From Planctomycetota bacterium (lineage in GTDB: Bacteria > Planctomycetota > UBA8742 > SKZP01), in assembly GCA_007127275.1 (NCBI GenBank), contig SKZP01000482.1, positions 1-12,849 on the forward strand: DNA of 12,849 nucleotides. The letters run 5' to 3'. The first letter of the stretch is position 1. Each line of letters opens with the position of its first letter. The notes below the pieces were generated by a model. The model was given only the letters and a program-made list of their open reading frames with translations, was not told the origin of the DNA and did not search any database. The position numbers and the translations under genes are program-made. Below, piece after piece: positions 1 through 6,168 of this stretch.

Positions 1-922
1 AGGTCGCCCGCGTCACCACGTCCATGTTGATGCGATTCATCACCGGGCGTCCCAGGCTGGTCCCGTGATGCAGGATCCCGTCCACGTCGACGCGACGCAC
101 CTCCATGTCGTTGATGGCGTCATCCTCGAGCCGAAAGGACGGGCGTTCGGGCATGGACAGCTCCATACTGGCTACCGACTCGCCGTCAAAGGTTTGCGGT
201 CCCAAATGGCTATAACGCAGCGTGCCCTGATAGAGGCCGCTTTCGCCAAACATGTCGATGTCGCGTTCCCAACGATCACCGCGCGACTGCGCCTCTTCGG
301 GGTAGCCGGGCATTGTCCAGTGATGCGCCTGTGTGAGTTGGCGCAGCCCGCCCACGCCAATCCGCTCCGGCTGCGTCAGCGGCCCACGACGCTCGTTGAG
401 CATCTCGAGCGCTGCGGCGAAGGGGTTTACCGCTTCCTCCTCCTCATTCTCCGCGACCGCCTGAAGATTCCCGCGCTGGTCGACGTCGAAGACGGCGCTG
501 ACTTCCAGCAGTTGGGGAAGCGGCTGCACCCGCGCGTCGAAGTACTTGCCGAAGTCCCGCAAGTGAGCCGAGTTATACGTGTAGCTCGGCCCTACCGCGG
601 GCTTCACCTCGAGCAGCGAATGGACCACGTTCATGCGCACCCGAGCCGACTCACCATTGTCGCGTACCGAGAGGACGTCGTAGCGAAGCAACAGCGAAAC
701 GAGATACTGCGCACGCTGGGTGGAGACGCCACGAACCCCGGAGATCGGCGAAACCTCGATCTTGTCCTCGAGCCTCCACTGGTAATAAAAGTAATCGTTT
801 TCCTGCCAAATCCAGTTCAAGCCGTCGTCTTGTGCCTCCGCCTGTTGCGGCACCACGGTGGCGAGAATGGTCGCCGACAAAGCGAACGTAACGGCCAGGG
901 GCAATTGTCGCCAATGGATCAT
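1..922 (-). CDS. Secreted protein resembling DUF6263 family, partial (C-terminus beyond left edge)
   Basis: The minus strand is open from an ATG at 922 to the window edge (307 codons, no stop). A strong Shine-Dalgarno GAGGAGG (933-939) lies ten bases before the ATG and fixes the start. The protein begins with a signal peptide (hydrophobic stretch about residues 7-24, likely cleavage after AEA at 28-30), so it is exported. The mature part alternates beta-type segments. It contains a central asymmetric motif (RGDRWERDIDMFG) followed by a 'LYQGTLRYSHLG' stretch and 'DGESVASMELSM', an order I associate with DUF6263-type secreted proteins, which are common in planctomycetes. That family link is from memory of the pattern and is moderate. 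No catalytic residues are evident, so I give no biochemical function. It is transcribed away from its right-hand neighbour's 3' end, with 452 bases between, so it has its own promoter. A 311-codon plus-strand frame over the same DNA is a shadow. Confidence 0.8.
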   Translation of the reverse strand, partial: MIHWRQLPLAVTFALSATILATVVPQQAEAQDDGLNWIWQENDYFYYQWRLEDKIEVSPISGVRGVSTQRAQYLVSLLLRYDVLSVRDNGESARVRMNVVHSLLEVKPAVGPSYTYNSAHLRDFGKYFDARVQPLPQLLEVSAVFDVDQRGNLQAVAENEEEEAVNPFAAALEMLNERRGPLTQPERIGVGGLRQLTQAHHWTMPGYPEEAQSRGDRWERDIDMFGESGLYQGTLRYSHLGPQTFDGESVASMELSMPERPSFRLEDDAINDMEVRRVDVDGILHHGTSLGRPVMNRINMDVVTRAT

Positions 923-1374
923 CGCGATGGTTCCTCCTCGCTGCGCGGATACGGCAACGCGGCTACGGCCTGGGGGAAATCAAGCCTCGACGACGGCTGA
1001 TGGAGGGTATGGAGAGCGGAACGGATTCTCGAATACGCCAATGATCGCTGGTTGTTCGACTGCACGCAAGCCCTAAAGTGGCACGAAGGCAAAGAGTTGG
1101 CAAAGGTGTGGGCCATGCACGAAACGCCCTGTGGTATCGGTCGTATGAAACGCGTGGGGAACGGCGTGCACCAAGCCCACCGACTTCGTCGGTGGGGCGA
1201 ATCAAACGTTTGTAATGCCAAGCGACCGTGGGCGAAGGTGTGGCTCCGCCCCGCGGCAGAACCCGTGTCCACCCCGAAGATCAGGACAAGGCAGGCGAGG
1301 GAGTGCGGACAACGTACCTCGCTTCCCCCTCGACGCGTTTCGAAGAGCCAACACGCGACCGCGGCGACCCACGT
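923..1374. other. Spacer between secreted protein and FHA protein genes
   Basis: This 452-base gap separates the 5' end of the left-edge gene from the 3' end of the FHA gene, both on the minus strand. No frame in it looks like protein: the longest minus-strand frame (919-1272) is rich in Arg, Ser and Pro with no recognisable motif and overlaps the ribosome binding site of the left gene. It holds one perfect hairpin (1176-1196), described separately, and must hold the promoter of the left-edge gene, for which I see no convincing consensus boxes. Confidence 0.6.
1171..1199 (+). repeat. Dispersed hairpin repeat family I, copy 1
   Basis: Arms CCCACCGAC (1176-1184) and GTCGGTGGG (1188-1196) form a perfect 9-bp stem with loop TTC. 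The sequence leading in, CCAAGCCCACCGAC, recurs at 3258 (CCAAGCTCACCGAC) and 12038 (CCAAGCCCGGCGAC), each time as the left arm of a three-base-loop hairpin. There is no T-tract on either side, so an ordinary terminator is unlikely, although it lies about 180 bases beyond the FHA gene stop. Confidence 0.65.
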
Positions 1375-2916
1375 TCATGCCTGCGCTTGCTGGAAGACGA
1401 AGTGGCGGACGCCTTCAGGCTTGTCCTGCGTTTTCGCCAGCGTGATCTGGTCGCCGTGCTGAAGGCGACGCGGGTGGGTGATGGCCTCGTCGTTGACGAA
1501 GGTGCCGTTGGTGCCGAGGTTCTCGATCATGTAGCCCCCCTCCTGCTTGCTGATGCGCGTATGTGCCTTCGAGATCTCCCGCGCGGCAAGCACGACGTCG
1601 GCGTCCTGGCCACGGCCAAGCACAATCTGCGCGGGGCGTAACTCCAGGCGCCGTCCGGAAAGGCGGTCCAGCAGCACCCCGAGGCCCTTGCGCTCGCCAA
1701 GCCCTCTGGGTGGCGCCGTTTCCGCCCCGGCGCCTTCCGTCGCAATGGCCGCGGGCGTGTCGGCGGTGGGGCGCTTCTTCTTCTTTTTCTTTTTCTTCTT
1801 CTTTTTCGTTCCCTTGAGGATGTCGATGTCGGAGGGGTCGAAGACAATGTCGTCATCCGACTCGTCGTCCTCTTGTGTTTCCTTTTCCTGCTGTTGCGGC
1901 GGTGGCTTTCCGTCCACGAGGCCGCCCACCTCGGAGACCGCCTGCGTAATCCCCCTGTGAACGACCGGCTCGGCGGCCGGCTCCACCCAGAAGTTGAGGT
2001 CGAAGCCGTACTCGACGACGGTATCCCTCAACCACTTCGGTCGGGCGGCCCGTTCCGCCGCCCAGCGCTGCTGGAGTCGCTTTTGTAGAGCCGCGAGCTT
2101 TTCCGCCGGCGTTTCGCCGACCTCGCCGACGGGAATGTCCGGAATCTCGGGGACGACGCGCTCCCCGGCGGCTAGGTCGGCGGCGGTGTCACTCTCGCCG
2201 TGCGCTTGGGGCCTCGGTCGCCGCGCGACGACGGTCTCGCGTGAGGCCTCGTCATCTTCCGTGTCTTCGGTCGTCGTAGCGCTTGCCGAGGCGTCGGGGA
2301 CCTCGGCAAGTTTCTGGCGGAAGCGCTCGCGCAGCATCTGCTTGACCCGGCGTTCCTTTTCTACCGGATCCTCTTCCTCTTCCGTTTGCCCCTCCGCGGG
2401 CTGCGGGGTCGCCGCGGTCGTGATGGTAACCGTGGCGAAGCCCTCGTCGACCACCGTCTCGCCGGCGCGGATTTGCTTTACAAGCGCCTGCAGCCCCGCG
2501 CCGAGGTTGCGCCGCAACTCGGTGATCCCGTCGCGCGACCCCTCGTATTCCACGACGAACGGATGATCCTGCCAGCCAAACGGGAGGTGGCTCCGGTCGG
2601 GCACAAGCACCACGACGGGAATGGCCCGGCCGAAGCGCGCCGCACAGGCGCCGACGAGCGTCTCCGTCGTCGGTCCGTGTCCCCCCGGCGTTGCGGGAGA
2701 GAAGTCGGCCACGACGAGCCGCGTTTCCAACAATGCTTCCTTGAGTCGCGGCCACCGCTCCGGCGAGCCCACCGGTGCAAGCTCGACGTCGGGATCCCGC
2801 GCATCCACGAGGTCAAGGCACGCCTTCACCGTCTGCGCGACGCGCGCAAAACGGTCCTCTTCGCTCGGCAGCAAGGCAACGCCGACCAGTACGTCAGGTT
2901 TCTCGTGGGTGCTCAT
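1375..2916 (-). CDS. Rossmann-like (NDT/TIR-like) domain plus FHA domain fusion protein
   Basis: The protein has 513 residues and no signal peptide or membrane span, so it is cytoplasmic. Residues about 8-147 look like an alpha/beta Rossmann-type domain: strand VLVGVAL, then RLVVADFSP (66-74), then TTETLVGA, then AIPVVVLVPD (98-107). This order resembles nucleoside 2-deoxyribosyltransferase/TIR-like proteins that carry 'ADxT...E...GKPVxxL'; the match is by eye and uncertain. Residues 183-204 are a charged helix, 268-292 another, and 293-315 an aromatic-rich island. An acidic patch (346-364) precedes eleven consecutive lysines (371-381). Residues 413-507 are a clear FHA domain, the phosphothreonine-peptide reader: LGRG (433-436), S449 and H452 in ISKAH, and NLGTNGTFVN (466-475). 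The protein probably responds to a Ser/Thr kinase, but none is in the window. The ATG at 2916 has no good Shine-Dalgarno; it is the first ATG/GTG in frame, so the start is moderately certain. Confidence 0.85.
   Translation of the reverse strand: MSTHEKPDVLVGVALLPSEEDRFARVAQTVKACLDLVDARDPDVELAPVGSPERWPRLKEALLETRLVVADFSPATPGGHGPTTETLVGACAARFGRAIPVVVLVPDRSHLPFGWQDHPFVVEYEGSRDGITELRRNLGAGLQALVKQIRAGETVVDEGFATVTITTAATPQPAEGQTEEEEDPVEKERRVKQMLRERFRQKLAEVPDASASATTTEDTEDDEASRETVVARRPRPQAHGESDTAADLAAGERVVPEIPDIPVGEVGETPAEKLAALQKRLQQRWAAERAARPKWLRDTVVEYGFDLNFWVEPAAEPVVHRGITQAVSEVGGLVDGKPPPQQQEKETQEDDESDDDIVFDPSDIDILKGTKKKKKKKKKKKRPTADTPAAIATEGAGAETAPPRGLGERKGLGVLLDRLSGRRLELRPAQIVLGRGQDADVVLAAREISKAHTRISKQEGGYMIENLGTNGTFVNDEAITHPRRLQHGDQITLAKTQDKPEGVRHFVFQQAQA
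1774..1806. repeat. Homopurine/homopyrimidine tract with mirror symmetry encoding Lys11
   Basis: The plus strand is pure C/T for 33 bases; the minus strand (coding) reads eleven AAA/AAG lysine codons, residues 371-381 of the FHA protein. Positions 1775-1803 are a perfect 29-base mirror repeat centred on C1789 (C at 1777, 1780, 1783, 1789, 1795, 1798, 1801). Such tracts can form triplex DNA and are prone to slippage by whole codons, because the unit is a triplet. Four lysine codons with A in the third position break the AAG run. Confidence 0.85.
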
Positions 2917-3150
2917 CAGACTGCGTGACTTGTCATGCGGGGGAAGCGAAGCGGCGCCGGCCGAAGGAGTTTAGGACGTCCCGCCATCATACTCCAGTGG
3001 AGTCGCCGCGGCCAGCGCTCGCAAGGGTGAAAGAGACGCTGCTGCGGAGGTGACTCCCCGCGCGAAAATCACACTGAAGCCACCGCGGCAACCCGTCGAT
3101 ACTACACGGACAACGGCGGGCACGTAGTCCGTCAGGAAACGGGTGCCTTT

Positions 3151-3223
3151 GGCGAGCGCAGGGCGCCAGCCTTGCGAGGCGAATCCGGGAGGTTTCGTGC
3201 TTCGCCTCGCAGACCAGGCGCCC
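3151..3223 (-). repeat. Nested inverted repeat with family II core
   Basis: Outer arms GGGCGCC (3161-3167) and GGCGCCC (3217-3223) enclose inner arms TGCGAGGCGAA (3173-3183) and TTCGCCTCGCA (3201-3211), an 11-bp perfect stem with a 17-base loop and symmetric five-base internal bulges. Read on the minus strand, 3151-3167 is GGCGCCCTGCGCTCGCC, which differs by one base from 7277-7293 (GGCACCCTGCGCTCGCC) and shares its core with 5846-5897. Confidence 0.65.
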
Positions 3224-3257
3224 GAGTGCCATCAAGTTCTCGGCAATATGCAGTCTC

Positions 3258-3284
3258 CCAAGCTCACCGACGCAGTCGGTGGCT
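3258..3284 (+). repeat. Dispersed hairpin repeat family I, copy 2
   Basis: The stem CACCGAC (3265-3271) with GTCGGTG (3275-3281), loop GCA, is extended by AGC/GCT across a bulged T3264. The left flank CCAAGCTCACCGAC matches the copy at 1171 at 13 of 14 positions and the copy at 12038 at 11 of 14. It lies about 140 bases before the PBP2 start codon. Confidence 0.6.
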
Positions 3285-3414
3285 GCGAAAACTACACGGC
3301 ACGCGGGCGGCAGCCCTGGGCTACCCGTGGACGCCCCTGCCAGGGTTACACACCGTCGGACGTGCCCGCCGCGTGAATACGTTGGTTGCTCGCCTCGGGT
3401 CGACGCTTTCATTC

Positions 3415-3419
3415 AGGAG
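3415..3419 (+). promoter_or_regulatory. Ribosome binding site of PBP2 gene
   Basis: AGGAG lies six bases before the ATG at 3426. The reading frame is open further upstream, to an ATG at 3279, but that part has no binding site, overlaps the hairpin at 3265-3281 and encodes no membrane anchor. This site therefore decides the start at 3426. Confidence 0.85.
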
Positions 3420-3425
3420 TTTCTG

Positions 3426-5771
3426 ATGCCGCATACGCGGATTGCCTTGTTGATGGCCGCGGTGCCTTTGCTCGCGCTGATCTTTGCGGGGCGGCTCGTG
3501 ATGTTGCAAGTCGTCGAGCATGAGGAGCATGTGCAGCGCGCCGAGCGCATCCGCATGACGAGCACCCTCGTGCCGCCGCGACGGGCGAGCATTGTGGACC
3601 GCCACGGTGTGGTGCTTGCCGAGGACGTGCCGAGTTGGAAGCTTGAACTCAATTATTGGCTGTTTACCGAGCCGGAAAATGTGCTCAAGCGCGTCGACTA
3701 CCGCGACGGTGTGCCCGGCATGACTGCCGCCGAGCGACACGAACTCGAGGAATATGTCACGGCGCTCGCAAAGGACAAAGCCCGCGGCGGCTCGCGGCAA
3801 GCGCGCTTCCTACGTACTTGGCCGGGCCGCACCTCGGCGACGCTGCTGCCTGCGCCGTACCACGAGTTCAAGCTACCGTTGGAGCGCAAACTCGCGCGGC
3901 GCCTCGAGCGAAGCGTGGAGGAGTTGCGTGCCGGGCGTGAGCTCTTGCGCCGCGAAATTGCCGCGAGCCTCGAGCAGCTCGCACGCATTGTCGAGGTTGA
4001 GCCGCGCGAGTTGCACGAGCGCTTCGAACTCGTCGAGAGGGCCGTGGATGCGAAGCTCTACGAGATGTTCGAGGGGGAGGCGCGGCGCACGAAGGCATAT
4101 CAGGAAATTGTGCGGATGGGCTCGAATGCGGGCTACTGGAACGACCGCGCCCGTGCGGAGCGCCGCAGCGGCCGGCCGCGCGAGCGCTGGCAGTGGCAGT
4201 CGAATCCGCTCGTGCTCGCCACGGAACTCGAACGGACGCGCATTGAAACCGTTGTCGAGCTCGACCGCATCTTTTTCGGCGTGCGTACCCGCGCCGGGAC
4301 GCGCCGCGTCTACCCGCACGGCGAGCTTGCCTGCCACGTACTCGGCTACCTGCGCCCCGTCGACCGCGTCGGCTTTGCCGGCGACGACGAGGACGGCGTG
4401 ACGCTCGACGACTCACCGTACTACCGGCGGCTTGCCGAGCACGCCGAGCGCGACGTCGGCGAAGAGTTCATTGCGCGGCACTTCCGCAATGCCGAGGCGT
4501 TTCAGCAACGCTTTCGCTACGACCTGATGCGCCACTCCGTCGGCGTCGTCGGCCTGGAGCGCGCGTATGAAGCGCGCTTGACGGGGCGCTTCGGCGCAAG
4601 TGTCGTCGAGCGGGACGTGCGCGCCCGCAGCCAGCGCCTGCTGGATGAAGTCACCCCGCAGGCCGCCGAGCCGCTCGAGCTCACCCTGGATGCACGGCTG
4701 CAACGACGCGCCCAGGACTCGCTCGGGCACGCCTTTCAGCGCTGGGCCACCCCCGGCGCGGCCGTGCTCTTGGACGTGCACACCGGCGAGGTGCTCGCGC
4801 TGGCTTCGAGCCCCACGTATGACCTCAACCGCTTCGGCGGCTCCTCGCTCGAAGACCGCGACTACGTCCGCAGGCTGCTCGACGGCGAGGTCGAGCACGG
4901 CAAGCCGCTGATCAACCGTGCCGTCAACGCGACCTCCCTGCCGCCGGGGTCGGTGATGAAAGTCCTCTCCGGCATCGCCGTCGTCGAAGAGGGCCTCGTC
5001 GCCGGCCCCGACTTCCGCAGCGGAGAGCTCATTGACGGCCGCTGGAGCCGCGTGCGCGAGCTTCCGTGGCTGCGCAACCGCTTTAGCTGCCACGTCTTCC
5101 TCGGCCGCGTCATTGGCCTTGTCGAGGCGCTGGAGCGCTCCAGCAACGAATACTTTTACGAAGAAGGCCACCGCCTCGGCTACGAACGGCTCGCCGCATG
5201 GGCGCGGCGCTTCGGCTTCGGCGAGCCGACCGGCATTGACCTCGACAGCGACCCCCGCGGCTGGCGCCCCACGCAAGACCCCGACCGCTTCGAAGCGGCC
5301 CTCACTGCCATTGGCCAGGGCACCATGCAAAGCTCTCCGCTGCAACTCGCCCGCTTCACCGCCGGTGTGGCCACCCGCGGCACCTTGCCGGCACCTCGGC
5401 TTGTGCGTGAAGCGGTGGATCCCACGGCAGCGCGACACGTCGAGGTGGCGCCGGCGACGTGGAACGCAGTCCACGAAGGCATGCGCCGCGTCGTCCACGG
5501 CGCCGCCGGCACCGCCCGCGGCGCCCGCGGCTTTCTCGAGCCGGACGTGTCGCTGCGCGACGTGAACGCCGCCGCCAAGACCGGCACCGCCCAAACCGGC
5601 CGCACCCGCGACGGCGAGTCGCTCAACCACGCCTGGATCGCCGCCTACGCCCCGTATGATGAGCCGCAAGTCGCCGTTGTCGTTTTCATCGAGGACACCT
5701 TCGGCTACGGCGGCACACGCGCCGCTCCCGTCGCCATTGACCTGCTGCACGCCACCTTCAACGCAGAGTAA
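3426..5771 (+). CDS. mrdA: Penicillin-binding protein 2 (class B PBP, transpeptidase)
   Basis: This is a 781-residue cell-wall transpeptidase that cross-links peptidoglycan during lateral growth, anchored in the inner membrane and acting in the periplasm. It has a short cytoplasmic start, one membrane segment (about 6-29), then the PBP dimer domain opening with RRASIVDRHG (52-61). The transpeptidase domain carries all three active-site motifs: S509-V-M-K512 in PPGSVMK, S572-S-N574, and K718-T-G-T721. DLNRF and the GTMQSSPLQLARF stretch are also typical of the family. It is longer than classical PBP2 (about 630 residues): residues about 95-290 of the N-terminal region, including a long Arg/Glu-rich helical stretch (150-230), account for most of the excess. 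FtsI/PBP3 is the alternative; length and motif spacing leave some doubt. No mreBCD or rodA lies beside it, unlike the usual rod-shape cluster, so it appears to be expressed alone. Confidence 0.9.
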   Translation: MPHTRIALLMAAVPLLALIFAGRLVMLQVVEHEEHVQRAERIRMTSTLVPPRRASIVDRHGVVLAEDVPSWKLELNYWLFTEPENVLKRVDYRDGVPGMTAAERHELEEYVTALAKDKARGGSRQARFLRTWPGRTSATLLPAPYHEFKLPLERKLARRLERSVEELRAGRELLRREIAASLEQLARIVEVEPRELHERFELVERAVDAKLYEMFEGEARRTKAYQEIVRMGSNAGYWNDRARAERRSGRPRERWQWQSNPLVLATELERTRIETVVELDRIFFGVRTRAGTRRVYPHGELACHVLGYLRPVDRVGFAGDDEDGVTLDDSPYYRRLAEHAERDVGEEFIARHFRNAEAFQQRFRYDLMRHSVGVVGLERAYEARLTGRFGASVVERDVRARSQRLLDEVTPQAAEPLELTLDARLQRRAQDSLGHAFQRWATPGAAVLLDVHTGEVLALASSPTYDLNRFGGSSLEDRDYVRRLLDGEVEHGKPLINRAVNATSLPPGSVMKVLSGIAVVEEGLVAGPDFRSGELIDGRWSRVRELPWLRNRFSCHVFLGRVIGLVEALERSSNEYFYEEGHRLGYERLAAWARRFGFGEPTGIDLDSDPRGWRPTQDPDRFEAALTAIGQGTMQSSPLQLARFTAGVATRGTLPAPRLVREAVDPTAARHVEVAPATWNAVHEGMRRVVHGAAGTARGARGFLEPDVSLRDVNAAAKTGTAQTGRTRDGESLNHAWIAAYAPYDEPQVAVVVFIEDTFGYGGTRAAPVAIDLLHATFNAE

Positions 5772-5845
5772 CGGCAAGCAACCCCTCGCGAGCGAGACCC
5801 GTAACGACGAGCTCACGGACCTCGCCCGGGGACGTGAAGTTTCAA

Positions 5846-5897
5846 TACCGAGGCGGGCGCAGGGCGTGTACCCCGTACGCCATACGCCCTGCGCTCG
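5846..5897 (-). repeat. Dispersed repeat family II, palindromic copy
   Basis: Arms GCGCAGGGCGT (5857-5867) and ACGCCCTGCGC (5884-5894) form a perfect 11-bp stem with a 16-base loop. On the minus strand, positions 5864 down to 5846 read CCCTGCGCCCGCCTCGGTA, one mismatch in 19 from plus-strand 7281-7299. The right arm plus flank (5886-5897, GCCCTGCGCTCG) carries the same core in the other orientation. It lies 85 bases after the PBP2 stop and could slow transcription, but no T-tract follows. Confidence 0.65.
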
Positions 5898-5955
5898 TCT
5901 TTGCGCCCCTGAGGTGCCGTACATCCCGCAATTGGGGAAACGTAGTTCGTGCACC

Positions 5956-5984
5956 CCCACGGGCTGCGGGTCGTAGCCCGTGGG
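5956..5984. repeat. Hairpin repeat family III, copy 1
   Basis: CCCACGGGCT (5956-5965) and AGCCCGTGGG (5975-5984) form a perfect 10-bp stem with a nine-base loop. The same arms recur imperfectly at 6007-6028 and at 12453-12479. No T-tract follows. Confidence 0.65.
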
Positions 5985-6006
5985 TCAAGTGCCGAAGGGG
6001 TACGGA

Positions 6007-6028
6007 CCCACGGGCCGCAGCCGGTGGG
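6007..6028. repeat. Hairpin repeat family III, copy 2
   Basis: CCCACGGGC (6007-6015) faces GCCGGTGGG (6020-6028): five pairs, one G/G mismatch, then three pairs around a short loop. It lies 22 bases after copy 1 and appears to be a decayed, rearranged duplicate of it. Confidence 0.5.
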
Positions 6029-6081
6029 CATGTTCTCAAGGGTTCCCCGTTTGCGGTATGCACGGCTTGAGGTGCGCGCGG

Positions 6082-6110
6082 TTGCCGTGAGGCAGCCGGC
6101 GACGTAGGAT
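6082..6110 (+). promoter_or_regulatory. Putative sigma-70-type promoter of pheS
   Basis: TTGCCG (6082-6087) and TAGGAT (6105-6110) are separated by 17 bases, each matching four of six consensus positions. A start near 6117 would give a leader of about 50 bases before the GTG at 6169. In GC-rich DNA such matches arise by chance, hence the modest confidence. Confidence 0.35.
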
Positions 6111-6168
6111 CTGCGCGGCGTCGACGGCGTTGATGTGTTTTGCGTTTGCGTTGCAGCGGAGGTGAAGC

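Larger units (their letters stand above)
2917..3425. other. Divergent spacer between FHA protein and PBP2 genes
   Basis: This 509-base region lies between two divergently transcribed genes and must contain both promoters. No gene is supported in it. It carries a nested inverted repeat (3161-3223), a family I hairpin (3258-3284), and a weaker inverted repeat (3312-3345) in which the 11-base palindrome AGCCCTGGGCT is nested within the arms CCCTGG (3314-3319) and CCAGGG (3340-3345). All would lie in the leader of the PBP2 transcript if it starts upstream of 3150. I see no convincing -35/-10 pair. Confidence 0.55.
5772..6168. other. Spacer between PBP2 and pheS with several hairpins
   Basis: The 397 bases hold three GC-rich inverted repeats (5857-5894, 5956-5984, 6007-6028) and a plausible promoter for pheS (6082-6110). 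No protein-coding frame is credible: the minus-strand frames here run into hairpin sequence or into the antisense of PBP2. I looked for a T-box or a short Phe-rich leader peptide for pheS and found neither. Confidence 0.6.

Noticed and set aside
65..1000. 311-codon plus-strand frame at the left edge
   Set aside because: It lies antisense to a frame with a signal peptide and strong Shine-Dalgarno, and its product is Arg/His/Leu-rich with no motif. The minus-strand gene explains the DNA.
3279..3425. Upstream extension of the PBP2 frame to an ATG at 3279
   Set aside because: It lacks a ribosome binding site, begins inside a hairpin repeat, and would put 49 unstructured residues before the membrane anchor. 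ATG 3426 has AGGAG at the correct distance.
2917..3425. tRNA or other stable RNA gene in the hairpin-rich spacer
   Set aside because: No T-loop (GTTCGANTC) or acceptor-stem arrangement. The stems do not form a cloverleaf.
5834..5850. GTTTCAATACC-like string resembling a CRISPR repeat
   Set aside because: It occurs once, with no regular spacing, no spacers and no cas genes.
4413..5960. 515-codon minus-strand frame opposite the PBP2 gene
   Set aside because: The plus strand carries all three transpeptidase motifs in order. The antisense frame is open only because GC-rich codons give few stops, and its product (Ala/Gly/Val/Glu-rich) has no recognisable domain.
5772..6168. T-box, Phe-leader attenuator or riboswitch before pheS
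   Set aside because: No T-box core sequence, no Phe-rich short frame and no hairpin followed by a T-tract. The hairpins belong to dispersed repeats.
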